Source: Kribbella antiqua
GTDB taxonomy: Bacteria; Actinomycetota; Actinomycetes; Propionibacteriales; Kribbellaceae
Direction: 5' to 3'
Length of the DNA: 64,000 nucleotides
NCBI RefSeq assembly: GCF_004345665.1
Contig: NZ_SLWR01000003.1
Span: 530,476 to 594,475, forward strand
Made by a program: the position numbers and the translations under genes
Shown: positions 41,233 through 49,571 of the stretch, piece after piece
How the letters are laid out: every line of letters begins with the position of its first letter
Position numbering within the stretch: the stretch's first letter is position 1
The notes under the pieces: generated by a model
Told to the model about the DNA's origin: nothing
The model's input: the letters and a program-made list of their open reading frames with translations, nothing else
Database searches by the model: none

Positions 41233-42462
41233 TCAGCCGCCGGAAGCCTGCTTGAAGGCATCCTGGGCCGAGGCCTTACCGGTCAGCGCGAGCTGGATCG
41301 CCTGGTAGATCACCTTGGCGGCCTCCGGCCATTTGTCGCCCAGCTTGCCGGTCCGGGCCCGGGCGTTCACGACCTGCTCACCGAAGGCCTTCATCGACGG
41401 GACCTCCGTGACGTACTGGTCGAGCAGCGCGGTCTTGGTCGGCAGGGTGAACCGGGCCTTCGCCCAGGCCAGTTCGTTCTCGTCCGAGTTCAGGCACTTC
41501 ACGAAGTCGGCGGCCTTCTGCTGCTTGGCCTGGTCCTTGTTCAGCGGGACCGTCCAGGCCTCACCGCCGAGCGGGGCGACCGGCGTCTGGCCGACCTTGT
41601 TCACCGGGAATTGGACGACGTCCCACTTGACCTTCGGGTTCTTGTTCAGCGACGGGATCTGCCACGGGCCGTTCACCATCATCGCCGCCTTGCCCGCGAT
41701 GAACTGGTCGTTCACGTCGCCCTGGGTCCAGTTGATGACGCTCTTGGAGGCCGAACCCGACTTCACCAGGTCGACCCACAGCTGCAGCGCTTCGGCTACC
41801 TGCGGGCTGGTCAGATCGGTCTCGTCACCGCCGTTGGTCCACATCGCCGGCAGGAACTGCCAGGAGCCTTCGTACGTCGCGTTGGCGTTGAATGCCATGC
41901 CGTAGCGGCCAGGCTTGGTGAGCTTCTTGGCCGCGGCCTTGAGCTCGTCCCAGGTCTTCGGCGGCTGCACGCCGGCTTCGGCCAGCATGTCCTTGTTGTA
42001 GAACAGCGCGATCGTGTTCGTCACCGGCGCCAGTCCGTAGAGCTTGCCGTCGTACGACGTCGCGTCGACCATGCCCTTGATGACTCCGTCCCCATTCAGA
42101 CCCATGTCGTTCAGGGGCGCCAACGCGCCGGTCGCGGCGATCTGCTGTACGTCGGGGTTGTCCAGCATCAGCACGTCGGGCAGGGTCTTCGACGACGCCT
42201 GCTGCAGCACCTTCTGGATCAAGGTGTCACCAGGCACCGTCTCCCGTTTGATGGTGATGCCCAGTTGGCTCGCGCAGGAGTCGAGCCCCTTCTGCACCAG
42301 CGACTTGTCCGGGTCGTTGTTGTAGTAGTCCAGGACGGAGAGGCTGGAGACGGTGGTGCCGGACGAGGACGACGAGCCGCCGCCGTTGTCGCCACAGGCG
42401 GCCAGCACGAGCGACAGGGCCGTCGCACCCGCCAGCCCAGCGGCGATCCGCTTGCTGATCAT
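41233..42462 (-). CDS. ABC transporter sugar-binding lipoprotein
   Basis: 409 residues from ATG 42462 (AAGGAG upstream). Lipoprotein signal peptide with lipobox LAAC (Cys at about residue 22) and a Ser-rich linker, then a family-1 solute-binding fold (DVLMLDNPDVQQIAATGALA, GKAAMMVNGPWQIPSL). It should capture a di- or oligosaccharide outside the cell. First gene of the operon, divergent from the LacI regulator. Confidence 0.92.
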   Translation of the reverse strand: MISKRIAAGLAGATALSLVLAACGDNGGGSSSSSGTTVSSLSVLDYYNNDPDKSLVQKGLDSCASQLGITIKRETVPGDTLIQKVLQQASSKTLPDVLMLDNPDVQQIAATGALAPLNDMGLNGDGVIKGMVDATSYDGKLYGLAPVTNTIALFYNKDMLAEAGVQPPKTWDELKAAAKKLTKPGRYGMAFNANATYEGSWQFLPAMWTNGGDETDLTSPQVAEALQLWVDLVKSGSASKSVINWTQGDVNDQFIAGKAAMMVNGPWQIPSLNKNPKVKWDVVQFPVNKVGQTPVAPLGGEAWTVPLNKDQAKQQKAADFVKCLNSDENELAWAKARFTLPTKTALLDQYVTEVPSMKAFGEQVVNARARTGKLGDKWPEAAKVIYQAIQLALTGKASAQDAFKQASGG

Positions 42463-42520
42463 GACATTGCGCTCCTTCGGTGGGAATGGTGAGTGGCACA
42501 GGGGGATGCGCTGATCGAAA

Positions 42521-42583
42521 CGCTTAACCACGGCCACCGGAGAGGGGTTGTTCTCTTGTGTGCTGGGCGGTAAACCGCTTAAC
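42521..42583. promoter_or_regulatory. Candidate LacI-type operator pair
   Basis: Two boxes share CGCTTAAC: GAAACGCTTAACC (around 42521-42528) and AAACCGCTTAAC (around 42576-42583), 55 bp apart, in the divergent gap between the binding-protein gene and the LacI regulator. TTGTTC (42548-42553) and TAAACC (42571-42576), spacer 17, may be the regulator promoter overlapped by the second box. Confidence 0.5.
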
Positions 42584-42651
42584 TGAGGTGTCCAAGGACT
42601 ATGTTCCCTACGTCACACTGCTGTCAAGAGCTCGAAGGAGGTTCCGATCAG

Positions 42652-43665
42652 ATGGTGACCATGCGGGACGTTGCGCAGCGCGCGGGCGTGTCGATCGCGA
42701 CCGTCTCCTTCGTGCTGAACGACACCAAGCCGGTGACCGCGGCGACCCGGGCGAAGATCGAGCAGGCGATGGCGGAGCTCGGTTTCCGCCGGAACGTGGT
42801 GGCCCGGGCGCTGGCCAGCCGCCGTACGCACATCATCGCGATGGCGTATCCGGCGCTGGACCACAAGTTCGGCTTCTCGGCCGCGGAGTTCTTCACCAGC
42901 GCCGCCGACGCGGCCCGCAAGCAGGACTATCACCTGGTGCTTTGGCCGGTCGGCAACGACGGCAGCGAGCTGACTGAGCTGGTAGGCCAGGGCCTGGTCG
43001 ATGGCGTCGTACTGATGGAGGTCCAGCTGGACGATCCACGTGTGAGTGTCCTTCGGGAGACAGGTACGCCGTTCGCGATGATCGGGCGTACTAGCGCACT
43101 GGAGGGGCTGTCGCATGTCGACATCGACTTCGACCAGACGGTCGAGGACGCGGTCGAGTACGTGTACGGCCTTGGGCATCGGCGGTTGGCGCTGATCTCG
43201 GGCAACCTCAACGATCCCCTGTTCAGCACCTACGGCCCCTATGTCCGCTCCGAAGCCGCTTACCGCCGGATCGCTCCGCAGTACGGCATCGAAACGGTCG
43301 TCATGGAGTCCTCCGGCTCGACGCTGGCCGGCCAGGAGGCCATGGCCCGGCTCGTCCGCGACCACCCGGAGACGACCGCCGTACTGATAGTCAACGAGTT
43401 CGCCGCCCTCGGCGCCGTCTCCGGCCTGAACCGCCTCGGCCGCCGAATCCCCGAGGACATCTCGGTCCTGCCGTTGCTGATGGCCCCCGAAATGGCCGCC
43501 CTCACCAACCCCGAACTCACCATCATGCGCACCCCCGGCCCCGAACTCGGCCAGCTAGGCACCGAAGCCCTCATCCGCCAACTCGAAGGCGCCGACCCCC
43601 TCCCACCCCAACTGGTCCCCGCCAAACTCCACCCCGGCGCCACCACAGCCCCACCCCCCAGTTGA
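42652..43665 (+). CDS. LacI-family transcriptional regulator
   Basis: 337 residues from ATG 42652 with AAGGAGG 9 bp upstream. HTH and hinge helix (VTMRDVAQRAGVSIATVSFV, NVVARALASRR) followed by the periplasmic-binding-like effector domain. The tail is Pro-rich. It is divergent from the transporter operon and should respond to the transported sugar. Confidence 0.93.
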   Translation: MVTMRDVAQRAGVSIATVSFVLNDTKPVTAATRAKIEQAMAELGFRRNVVARALASRRTHIIAMAYPALDHKFGFSAAEFFTSAADAARKQDYHLVLWPVGNDGSELTELVGQGLVDGVVLMEVQLDDPRVSVLRETGTPFAMIGRTSALEGLSHVDIDFDQTVEDAVEYVYGLGHRRLALISGNLNDPLFSTYGPYVRSEAAYRRIAPQYGIETVVMESSGSTLAGQEAMARLVRDHPETTAVLIVNEFAALGAVSGLNRLGRRIPEDISVLPLLMAPEMAALTNPELTIMRTPGPELGQLGTEALIRQLEGADPLPPQLVPAKLHPGATTAPPPS

Positions 43666-43700
43666 ACGCCGACTACAGACCGTCAGTTAGTGGCTTCCCC

Positions 43701-43729
43701 TTGATTCCTTCGGGTGTCGTGGGTAACTT
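43701..43729 (+). promoter_or_regulatory. Promoter of the nagZ operon
   Basis: TTGATT (43701-43706), 17-bp spacer, TAACTT (43724-43729). It predicts a start near 43736, placing the palindrome at 43751-43763 just inside the transcript. Confidence 0.55.
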
Positions 43730-43750
43730 TCGCGTCGCGGGGGAGCGCCT

Positions 43751-43763
43751 GTAATTCAATTAC
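43751..43763. promoter_or_regulatory. Palindrome upstream of nagZ, possible operator
   Basis: Perfect dyad GTAATTCAATTAC (6+1+6), AT-rich in a GC-rich background, 17 bp upstream of the nagZ-like ATG and just downstream of the likely promoter. A roadblock-type repressor site is possible; the binding protein is unknown. Confidence 0.4.
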
Positions 43764-43779
43764 CTGTAGGGGGTCTGCC

Positions 43780-45582
43780 ATGTCCGCCTTGCGCCGATTG
43801 AGTCTTGTCGGGATCGCTACCGCAACAGTGCTCGCCGGGGTGGGGGTGTCCACGGCTCAGAGCGCGCCGCCGCCCGAGCTGCCGGACGAGGCCTCCGATA
43901 CCGCGCGGATCGCGCAGTCGATCCGTGGGATGTCGCTGGAGGAGAAGGTCGGGCAGATGTTCGTCCTGTTCGCCTACGGGCCGGACGCGAACAAGCCCGA
44001 CACACGCAACACCAGCCTGTACGGCGTTGCCACGCCGGCTGAGGTGATCGCGAAGTACAAGCCGGGCGGGTGGATCTACTTCAATGCCCGCGGCAACGTG
44101 GAGAGCCCGACCCAGCTGGCGACGTACTCGAACCAGTTGCAAACCGCCGCCGTCAACACCGGCCTGCACGTACCGCTGACCATCGCGACCGACCAGGAGC
44201 AGGGCGTCGTGGTCCGGATCGGCCCGCCCGCCACGCAGTTCGGCGGCAACATGGCGCACGGCGCGACCCGCGACACGGCCGACGCCCGGACCGCCGCCGG
44301 CATCACCGGCCGCGAGCTGAAGGCGATGGGCATCCGGCAGGACTACGCCCCGGTCGCCGACGTCAACGTGAACGCGCTCAACCCGGTCATCGGCGTACGG
44401 TCGTTCTCGTCCAACCCGCAGCTCGTCGCCGACATGACGGTCGCCCAGGTCCAGGGCTACCAGCGCGACGCCGGCATCATGGCGACCGCGAAGCACTTCC
44501 CCGGCCACGGCGACACCCGCGACGACAGCCACACCGCGCTGCCGACGATCAACCACACCCTCACGGAGTGGAACACGATCGACGCGCCGCCGTTCAAGGC
44601 CGCGATCAAGGCCGGCATCGACTCGATCATGACCGCGCACATCGTGGTTCCGTCGCTCGACCCGACCGGGGTTCCGGCGACGCTGAGCAAGCCGATCCTG
44701 ACCGGCGTACTGCGCAACCAGCTCGGCTTCAAGGGCCTGATCATCACCGACGCGCTGGAGATGGCCGCGGTGCGGCTGCAGTACGGCGATGCCGAGGTGG
44801 CCGTCCGCGCGATCGAGGCCGGCGCCGACCAGCTGCTGCTGCCGCCGGCTCCGGATCTGCAGTTCAACGCGGTCCTGGACGCCGTACGCTCGGGCCGGAT
44901 CAGTGAGCGGCGGATCGACGAGAGCCTGATGCGGATCCTGCTGCTGAAGCTGAAGAACGGCGTGCTGTTCAACCCGCTCGTCGACGTCTCGAAGATCGCC
45001 ACCACGGTCGGTACGCCGGCCAGCCTCGCGAGCGCGCAGCAGATCGTCGACAAGAGCGTCACGCTGGTGAAGAACAACACCAGCACCGTGCCGCTGAGCG
45101 CCGAGCCCCGGAAGATCCTCGTCACCGGCTGGGGCGTGAGTACAACACAATCCCTCGCCAACAGCCTGGCGAAGCGCGGAGCCACGACGACGGTCGCCCA
45201 GACCGGTGCGGCACCGTCCGACGCCGCCATCGCGGACGCCATAGCGAAGGCGCAGCAGAACGATGTCACGGTGGTCACGACGATGAAGGCCTGGGACACC
45301 ACCGTCACCGACAAGGCGGCGAAGCAGCAGAAGCTGGTGAAAGGCCTGCTCGCGACCGGCAAGACTGTGATCGTGGTGGCGGTCCGGGACCCGTATGACA
45401 TCGCGTACTTCGACGAGGCGCCGACGTACCTCGCCACCTACGGCTACGCGGCGGTCTCGATGGAGTCGCTGGCCAAGGTCCTGTACGGCGAGATCACGCC
45501 GACCGGCAAGCTGCCCGTCGACATCCCGGTCGCCGGCAACCCGGCGAAGCCCCTTTACCCCTTCGGCCACGGATTGAGTTGA
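43780..45582 (+). CDS. nagZ: Exported GH3 beta-N-acetylglucosaminidase, NagZ-like
   Basis: 600 residues with a signal peptide (about 1-30). GH3 catalytic domain: KHFPGHGDT (238-246) followed by the NagZ-type Asp/His loop ending at H251 (acid/base), and nucleophile Asp324 in LIITDALEMAA. A second alpha/beta domain (about 380-600) is present, as in Bacillus subtilis NagZ. It removes terminal GlcNAc from peptidoglycan fragments outside the cell. First of a tightly packed nagZ-namZ-amiE set; namZ starts one base after its stop. Confidence 0.9.
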   Translation: MSALRRLSLVGIATATVLAGVGVSTAQSAPPPELPDEASDTARIAQSIRGMSLEEKVGQMFVLFAYGPDANKPDTRNTSLYGVATPAEVIAKYKPGGWIYFNARGNVESPTQLATYSNQLQTAAVNTGLHVPLTIATDQEQGVVVRIGPPATQFGGNMAHGATRDTADARTAAGITGRELKAMGIRQDYAPVADVNVNALNPVIGVRSFSSNPQLVADMTVAQVQGYQRDAGIMATAKHFPGHGDTRDDSHTALPTINHTLTEWNTIDAPPFKAAIKAGIDSIMTAHIVVPSLDPTGVPATLSKPILTGVLRNQLGFKGLIITDALEMAAVRLQYGDAEVAVRAIEAGADQLLLPPAPDLQFNAVLDAVRSGRISERRIDESLMRILLLKLKNGVLFNPLVDVSKIATTVGTPASLASAQQIVDKSVTLVKNNTSTVPLSAEPRKILVTGWGVSTTQSLANSLAKRGATTTVAQTGAAPSDAAIADAIAKAQQNDVTVVTTMKAWDTTVTDKAAKQQKLVKGLLATGKTVIVVAVRDPYDIAYFDEAPTYLATYGYAAVSMESLAKVLYGEITPTGKLPVDIPVAGNPAKPLYPFGHGLS

Positions 45583-45583
45583 T

Positions 45584-46867
45584 ATGAAGCGACGTTCTCT
45601 CATTGCCGGCGCAGGCGCGCTCGCCGCAGCCCCGCTGATCGACCTGCAAGCAGCCCAGGCCGCCCAAGCGACGACGCAACGGAAAACGATGACTGGCGCA
45701 GAGGTGCTGGCCGCCGACGACTGGCGGGCACTGTCCGGGCAGAAGGTCGGCGTGATCAGCAACCCGACCGGCATCCTGCCCGACCTGACCCACATCGTCG
45801 ACGCCATGCACGCGTCCGGGAAGGTCAACGTCGTCGCGGTCTTCGGCCCCGAACACGGCTTCCGCGGTACGGCGCAGGCCGGCGGTTCCGAGCAGGACCA
45901 CATCGACCCGCGCACCGGGATCATGGTGTACGACGCCTATGGCGCGACCGCGACCAAACTCGCCGACCTCTACACCAAGTCCGGCGTAGAAACCGTTGTC
46001 TTCGACATCCAGGACGTCGGTGCGCGGTTCTACACCTACATCTGGACGATGTACGAGGCGATGATCGCGGCCGTGCGCACCGGCGCGCGCTTCGTCGTAC
46101 TCGACCGTCCCAATCCAGTCGGTGGGTACGCGCGGGGTCCGATGCTCAAGCCCGGTTACACCTCCGGCGTGGGCAAGGAGGAGATCATCCAGCAGCACGG
46201 TATGACGGTCGGCGAGCTGGCCCGGCTGTTCAACGCCGAGTACCTCCCGCTCGACGCGAACGGCGCGCGGCTCAAGGAGCTGCAGGTCATCCAGGTGAAG
46301 AACTGGAAGCGGGATCAGCTGTACGACGACACCGGCCTGACCTGGGTGATGCCGAGCCCGAACATGCCGACGCCGGACACCGCGCTGCTCTACCCGGGCA
46401 TGTGCCTGTTCGAGGCGACAAACATGTCCGAGGGCCGCGGCACGACGCGGCCGTTCGAGCTGATCGGGGCGCCGTACGTCGACTATCGGTGGGCGCAGGC
46501 GTTGCAGGCGAAGAACCTGCCGGGAGTGGACTTCCGCGAGGCGTACTTCACGCCGTTCATCAGCAAGAACGCAAACATTCTCTGCGGCGGCGTCCAAGTG
46601 CAGATCACCGACCCGCATGCGGTGGAAGCGATCACTGCGGCGACACACATGATCGTCGAAGCGCGCAAGCTCTACCCGGAGTTCGCCTGGCGGGCCGAGA
46701 ATCCGCCCGGCCGGTGGATCGACCTGCTCACCGGTTCGGACCGGTTCCGCACCATGCTCACCGCCGGTGCGACGGCCGAGGAGATCGTCGCGGCCTGGCA
46801 GCCGGAGACCGACGCCTGGACCGCACGGCGGGCGAAGTACCTGCTGTACAAGGGAGCTCATCGGTGA
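45584..46867 (+). CDS. namZ: Exo-beta-N-acetylmuramidase NamZ (DUF1343, GH171)
   Basis: 427 residues. Tat-like signal MKRRSLIAGAGALAAA, then the DUF1343 domain with VGVISNPTGI, FGPEHGFRGTAQAG, DIQDVGARFYTYIWTM and FEATNMSEGRGTTRPF. NamZ of B. subtilis releases MurNAc from the non-reducing end of peptidoglycan chains, the step complementary to NagZ. Overlaps the next gene by GTGA. Confidence 0.9.
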   Translation: MKRRSLIAGAGALAAAPLIDLQAAQAAQATTQRKTMTGAEVLAADDWRALSGQKVGVISNPTGILPDLTHIVDAMHASGKVNVVAVFGPEHGFRGTAQAGGSEQDHIDPRTGIMVYDAYGATATKLADLYTKSGVETVVFDIQDVGARFYTYIWTMYEAMIAAVRTGARFVVLDRPNPVGGYARGPMLKPGYTSGVGKEEIIQQHGMTVGELARLFNAEYLPLDANGARLKELQVIQVKNWKRDQLYDDTGLTWVMPSPNMPTPDTALLYPGMCLFEATNMSEGRGTTRPFELIGAPYVDYRWAQALQAKNLPGVDFREAYFTPFISKNANILCGGVQVQITDPHAVEAITAATHMIVEARKLYPEFAWRAENPPGRWIDLLTGSDRFRTMLTAGATAEEIVAAWQPETDAWTARRAKYLLYKGAHR

Positions 46868-48588
46868 AACGAGTCCTGGGAATCGCGATAGTCTCCACTG
46901 TGATGCTCGCCATGACGACCCCTGCAGTTGCCGACGGCAACAGATCCGGCCGGTTCGACCGTCCGTACGACGGGTACGCGCCGAAGACGACCCTGTTACG
47001 CGACTCGACCCCCGAGAAGGCCGGTCTCGATCCCGCACCGATCGACGCCGCGCTGGCCCAGGTTGACGCATGGACCCGCCCGAACGGTACGGCGAAGCCG
47101 CTGTACGCCGGCGCGGTCACCCTGCTCGCCCATGACGGCAAGGTGGTGACGAAGACGGCGACCGGGATGGCGCTGAAGTATGCCGACGGCAACGGAACCG
47201 AGCTGCCGGCCGATCAGCAGATCCCAATGCGCACCGACACCATCTTCGACATGGCATCGGTTTCCAAGCTGTTCACCTCGATCGTGGTGATGCAGCTGGC
47301 CGAAAAGGGCAAGGTCGGGCTGGACACGCCGATCGCGACGTACGTCCCGGAGTTCGCCGAGAACGGGAAGCAATCGATCACCATCCGGCAAGCGTTGACC
47401 CACACGACCGGTCTGCCCGCGTGGCTGCCGTTGTGGAGCGCCCAGCCGGACCCGGCGTCCCGGCTCCACATGGCGCTGACCGCGACCCCGACCAGCCCGG
47501 TCGGGACGAAGTACCTCTACAGCGACCTGAATCTGATCTCCCTCGGCGAGGTCGCGCACCGGGTGACCGGCAAGACGCTCGACAAGTTGGTTGCCGACGG
47601 CATCACCAAACCGCTGCAGATGAAGGACACCGGCTACAACCCGGAGGCCAAGAAGAAGCCACGGATCGCCGCGACGGAGTACCAGACCTCGCCACCGCGC
47701 GGCATGGTCTGGGGCTCGGTGCACGACGAGAACGCCTGGTCGCTGGATGGCGTCGCCGGTCACGCCGGCGTGTTCAGCACCGCCGACGACATGGCAACCC
47801 TGGCCCAGACGTTCCTGAACGGCGGCAGCTACCGCGGCGCCCGGATCCTGAAGGAATCGTCGGTCACCGCGATGATCACGAACTTCAACCAGGCCTTCCC
47901 CGGCAACGACCACGGCCTCGGCTTCGAGCTCAACCAGCGCTGGTACATGAGCGGCCTGTCGGGTCCGCGGACGGCGGGTCACACGGGCTATACCGGAACG
48001 TCGATAGTGATCGATTTCGACTCCCGCTCGTTCGCGATCCTGCTCACCAACCGGGTCCACCCGAATCGCAACTGGGGCAGCAACAACCCGGCCCGGCGTG
48101 CCGTCGTCCAAGGCCTTGCGCTCGCCCTCGGCGTCGGCCCGCGGCACGGCAAGGACGCCTGGTTCTCCGGTACGACGGATGGCACAACCACCACCCTCGC
48201 AACAAGAGTCGCGGCGCCCGCGACGGGCGCTAAGTTGACCTTCGACCTGTTCGTCGACACCGAGGACAGCGACTTGCTGTATCTGGAGTCGTCGACCGAC
48301 GGGACGACCTGGACGAAGGTGCCGTTTACCGTTCTAGACCGGGGATCCGTGATCGACACCGACGGGACCATCAGCGGTTCCGGCGACCGGCACTGGCACC
48401 AGGTCTTCGCCGATCTCGCCGCCGGTGACCAGACGATCAGGTGGCGCTACACGTCCGACCCGCTGTACCAGGGCCGTGGGGTGTATGTCGACGGTGTGAA
48501 GATCACGAGTGAGGATGGTCTTCTTCTCGACGGTGAACGATCGCCGGAATCATTTACGGCCACAGGTTGGAGACTTTCGCGTCGGTGA
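46864..48588 (+). CDS. Exported serine hydrolase, AmiE-like beta-lactamase fold
   Basis: 574 residues from GTG 46864, signal peptide about 1-24. Beta-lactamase/PBP fold: S132-V-S-K135 (SxxK), Y219-S-D (YxN position) and HTGYTG in place of KTG. B. subtilis AmiE (YbbE), an N-acetylmuramyl-L-alanine amidase in the same gene set, is of this fold. The last 130 residues form an extra beta-rich domain (DTEDSDLLYLESSTDGTTW), perhaps carbohydrate-binding. Function by context. Confidence 0.8.
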   Translation: MKRVLGIAIVSTVMLAMTTPAVADGNRSGRFDRPYDGYAPKTTLLRDSTPEKAGLDPAPIDAALAQVDAWTRPNGTAKPLYAGAVTLLAHDGKVVTKTATGMALKYADGNGTELPADQQIPMRTDTIFDMASVSKLFTSIVVMQLAEKGKVGLDTPIATYVPEFAENGKQSITIRQALTHTTGLPAWLPLWSAQPDPASRLHMALTATPTSPVGTKYLYSDLNLISLGEVAHRVTGKTLDKLVADGITKPLQMKDTGYNPEAKKKPRIAATEYQTSPPRGMVWGSVHDENAWSLDGVAGHAGVFSTADDMATLAQTFLNGGSYRGARILKESSVTAMITNFNQAFPGNDHGLGFELNQRWYMSGLSGPRTAGHTGYTGTSIVIDFDSRSFAILLTNRVHPNRNWGSNNPARRAVVQGLALALGVGPRHGKDAWFSGTTDGTTTTLATRVAAPATGAKLTFDLFVDTEDSDLLYLESSTDGTTWTKVPFTVLDRGSVIDTDGTISGSGDRHWHQVFADLAAGDQTIRWRYTSDPLYQGRGVYVDGVKITSEDGLLLDGERSPESFTATGWRLSRR

Positions 48589-48623
48589 CCCCACTTCGTG
48601 CATAGTCGCCGTACCGTGCTGTC

Positions 48624-49511
48624 ATGAACTCAGTTTCCTCTCCAGAACCCACGGGGCCGCTGCTGGTCCGGGTCCGCGCGGTGATGCCCGCGCTGGCGCC
48701 GGCCGAGCAGCGGGTGGCGAACGCGGTCCTCGCGGACCCGGGCGGAGTGGCGGCGATGACGATCTCAGAACTGGCCGATGTGGCGTCCACCTCGGAGACC
48801 ACAGTCATCCGGTTCTGCAAGCAGATCGGCGTCCCCGGCTATCCGCAGCTCCGCCTGCAGCTGGCGGCCCAGTCGGCGCGGGAGAGCGTACGGCCCGAGG
48901 TCGGCGGTGACATCGAGCCGGGTGACTCCCTGGCCGATGTGGTCAGCAAGGTGGCGTTCGCCGACGAGCGGGCGGTCCGCGAGACCGCCCAGCAGGTGGA
49001 CGTGGACACCCTGGCCAAGGTTGTCGACACGGTCGTCAAGGCGTCACGGGTCGACATCTACGGCTTCGCCGCGAGCGCCTTCGTGGCGTTCGACCTGCAG
49101 CAGAAGTTGCACCGGATCCGCCGGGTCGCCTTCGCGTGGTCGGACGTGCACATCGCGCTGACCAGTGCGGCCCTGCTCGGCGAGGGTGATGTTGCCATCG
49201 GCATCTCCCACACCGGTACGACGGTCGAGGTCGTCGAGGCGCTCGAGGAGGCCGCCAAGCACGGCGCCACCACGGTCGCGGTGACCAACTTCCCCCGTTC
49301 ACCCCTGGCCCGGACGGCGGATCTGGTGCTGACCACGGCGGCCCGCGAGACGACGTACCGGTCCGGCGCCATGGCGAGCCGGATCGCGCAGCTGACAGTG
49401 ATCGATTGCCTGTTCATCGGTGTCGCTCAGCAGGTGCTGCCGGATGCGCGCAAGGCGCTCGAGGAGACTGCGAGCGCGGTCCGTGGGCACCGGCTGAAGG
49501 GATCGGAATGA
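48624..49511 (+). CDS. murR: MurR/RpiR-family transcriptional regulator
   Basis: 295 residues. N-terminal RpiR helix-turn-helix (MTISELADVASTSETTVIRF) and a C-terminal SIS sugar-phosphate domain (AIGISHTGTTVEVVEALEEA). Next to murQ it is best read as the MurNAc-6-phosphate-responsive regulator MurR. Confidence 0.88.
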   Translation: MNSVSSPEPTGPLLVRVRAVMPALAPAEQRVANAVLADPGGVAAMTISELADVASTSETTVIRFCKQIGVPGYPQLRLQLAAQSARESVRPEVGGDIEPGDSLADVVSKVAFADERAVRETAQQVDVDTLAKVVDTVVKASRVDIYGFAASAFVAFDLQQKLHRIRRVAFAWSDVHIALTSAALLGEGDVAIGISHTGTTVEVVEALEEAAKHGATTVAVTNFPRSPLARTADLVLTTAARETTYRSGAMASRIAQLTVIDCLFIGVAQQVLPDARKALEETASAVRGHRLKGSE

Positions 49512-49535
49512 GCCTTCCGTCAAGGATCAACAGAA

Positions 49536-49564
49536 TTGAAAAACCTTCAGTAGGAAACTAACAT
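49536..49564 (+). promoter_or_regulatory. murQ: murQ promoter with overlapping dyad
   Basis: TTGAAA (49536-49541), 17-bp spacer, TAACAT (49559-49564). The murQ GTG is only 7 bp past the -10, so the mRNA is probably leaderless. The dyad TGAAAAACCTTCA (49537-49549, TGAA-N5-TTCA) covers the -35 and spacer and is a candidate MurR site. Confidence 0.6.
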
Positions 49565-49571
49565 CGGAGCT

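Noticed and set aside
43756..45924. 722-codon minus-strand frame opposite nagZ
   Set aside because: Longest antisense frame of the window, but Asp/Arg/Val-biased and without any motif; a GC-skew effect.
48589..48623. A separate murR promoter
   Set aside because: CATAGT could be a -10, but no acceptable -35 at normal spacing was found.
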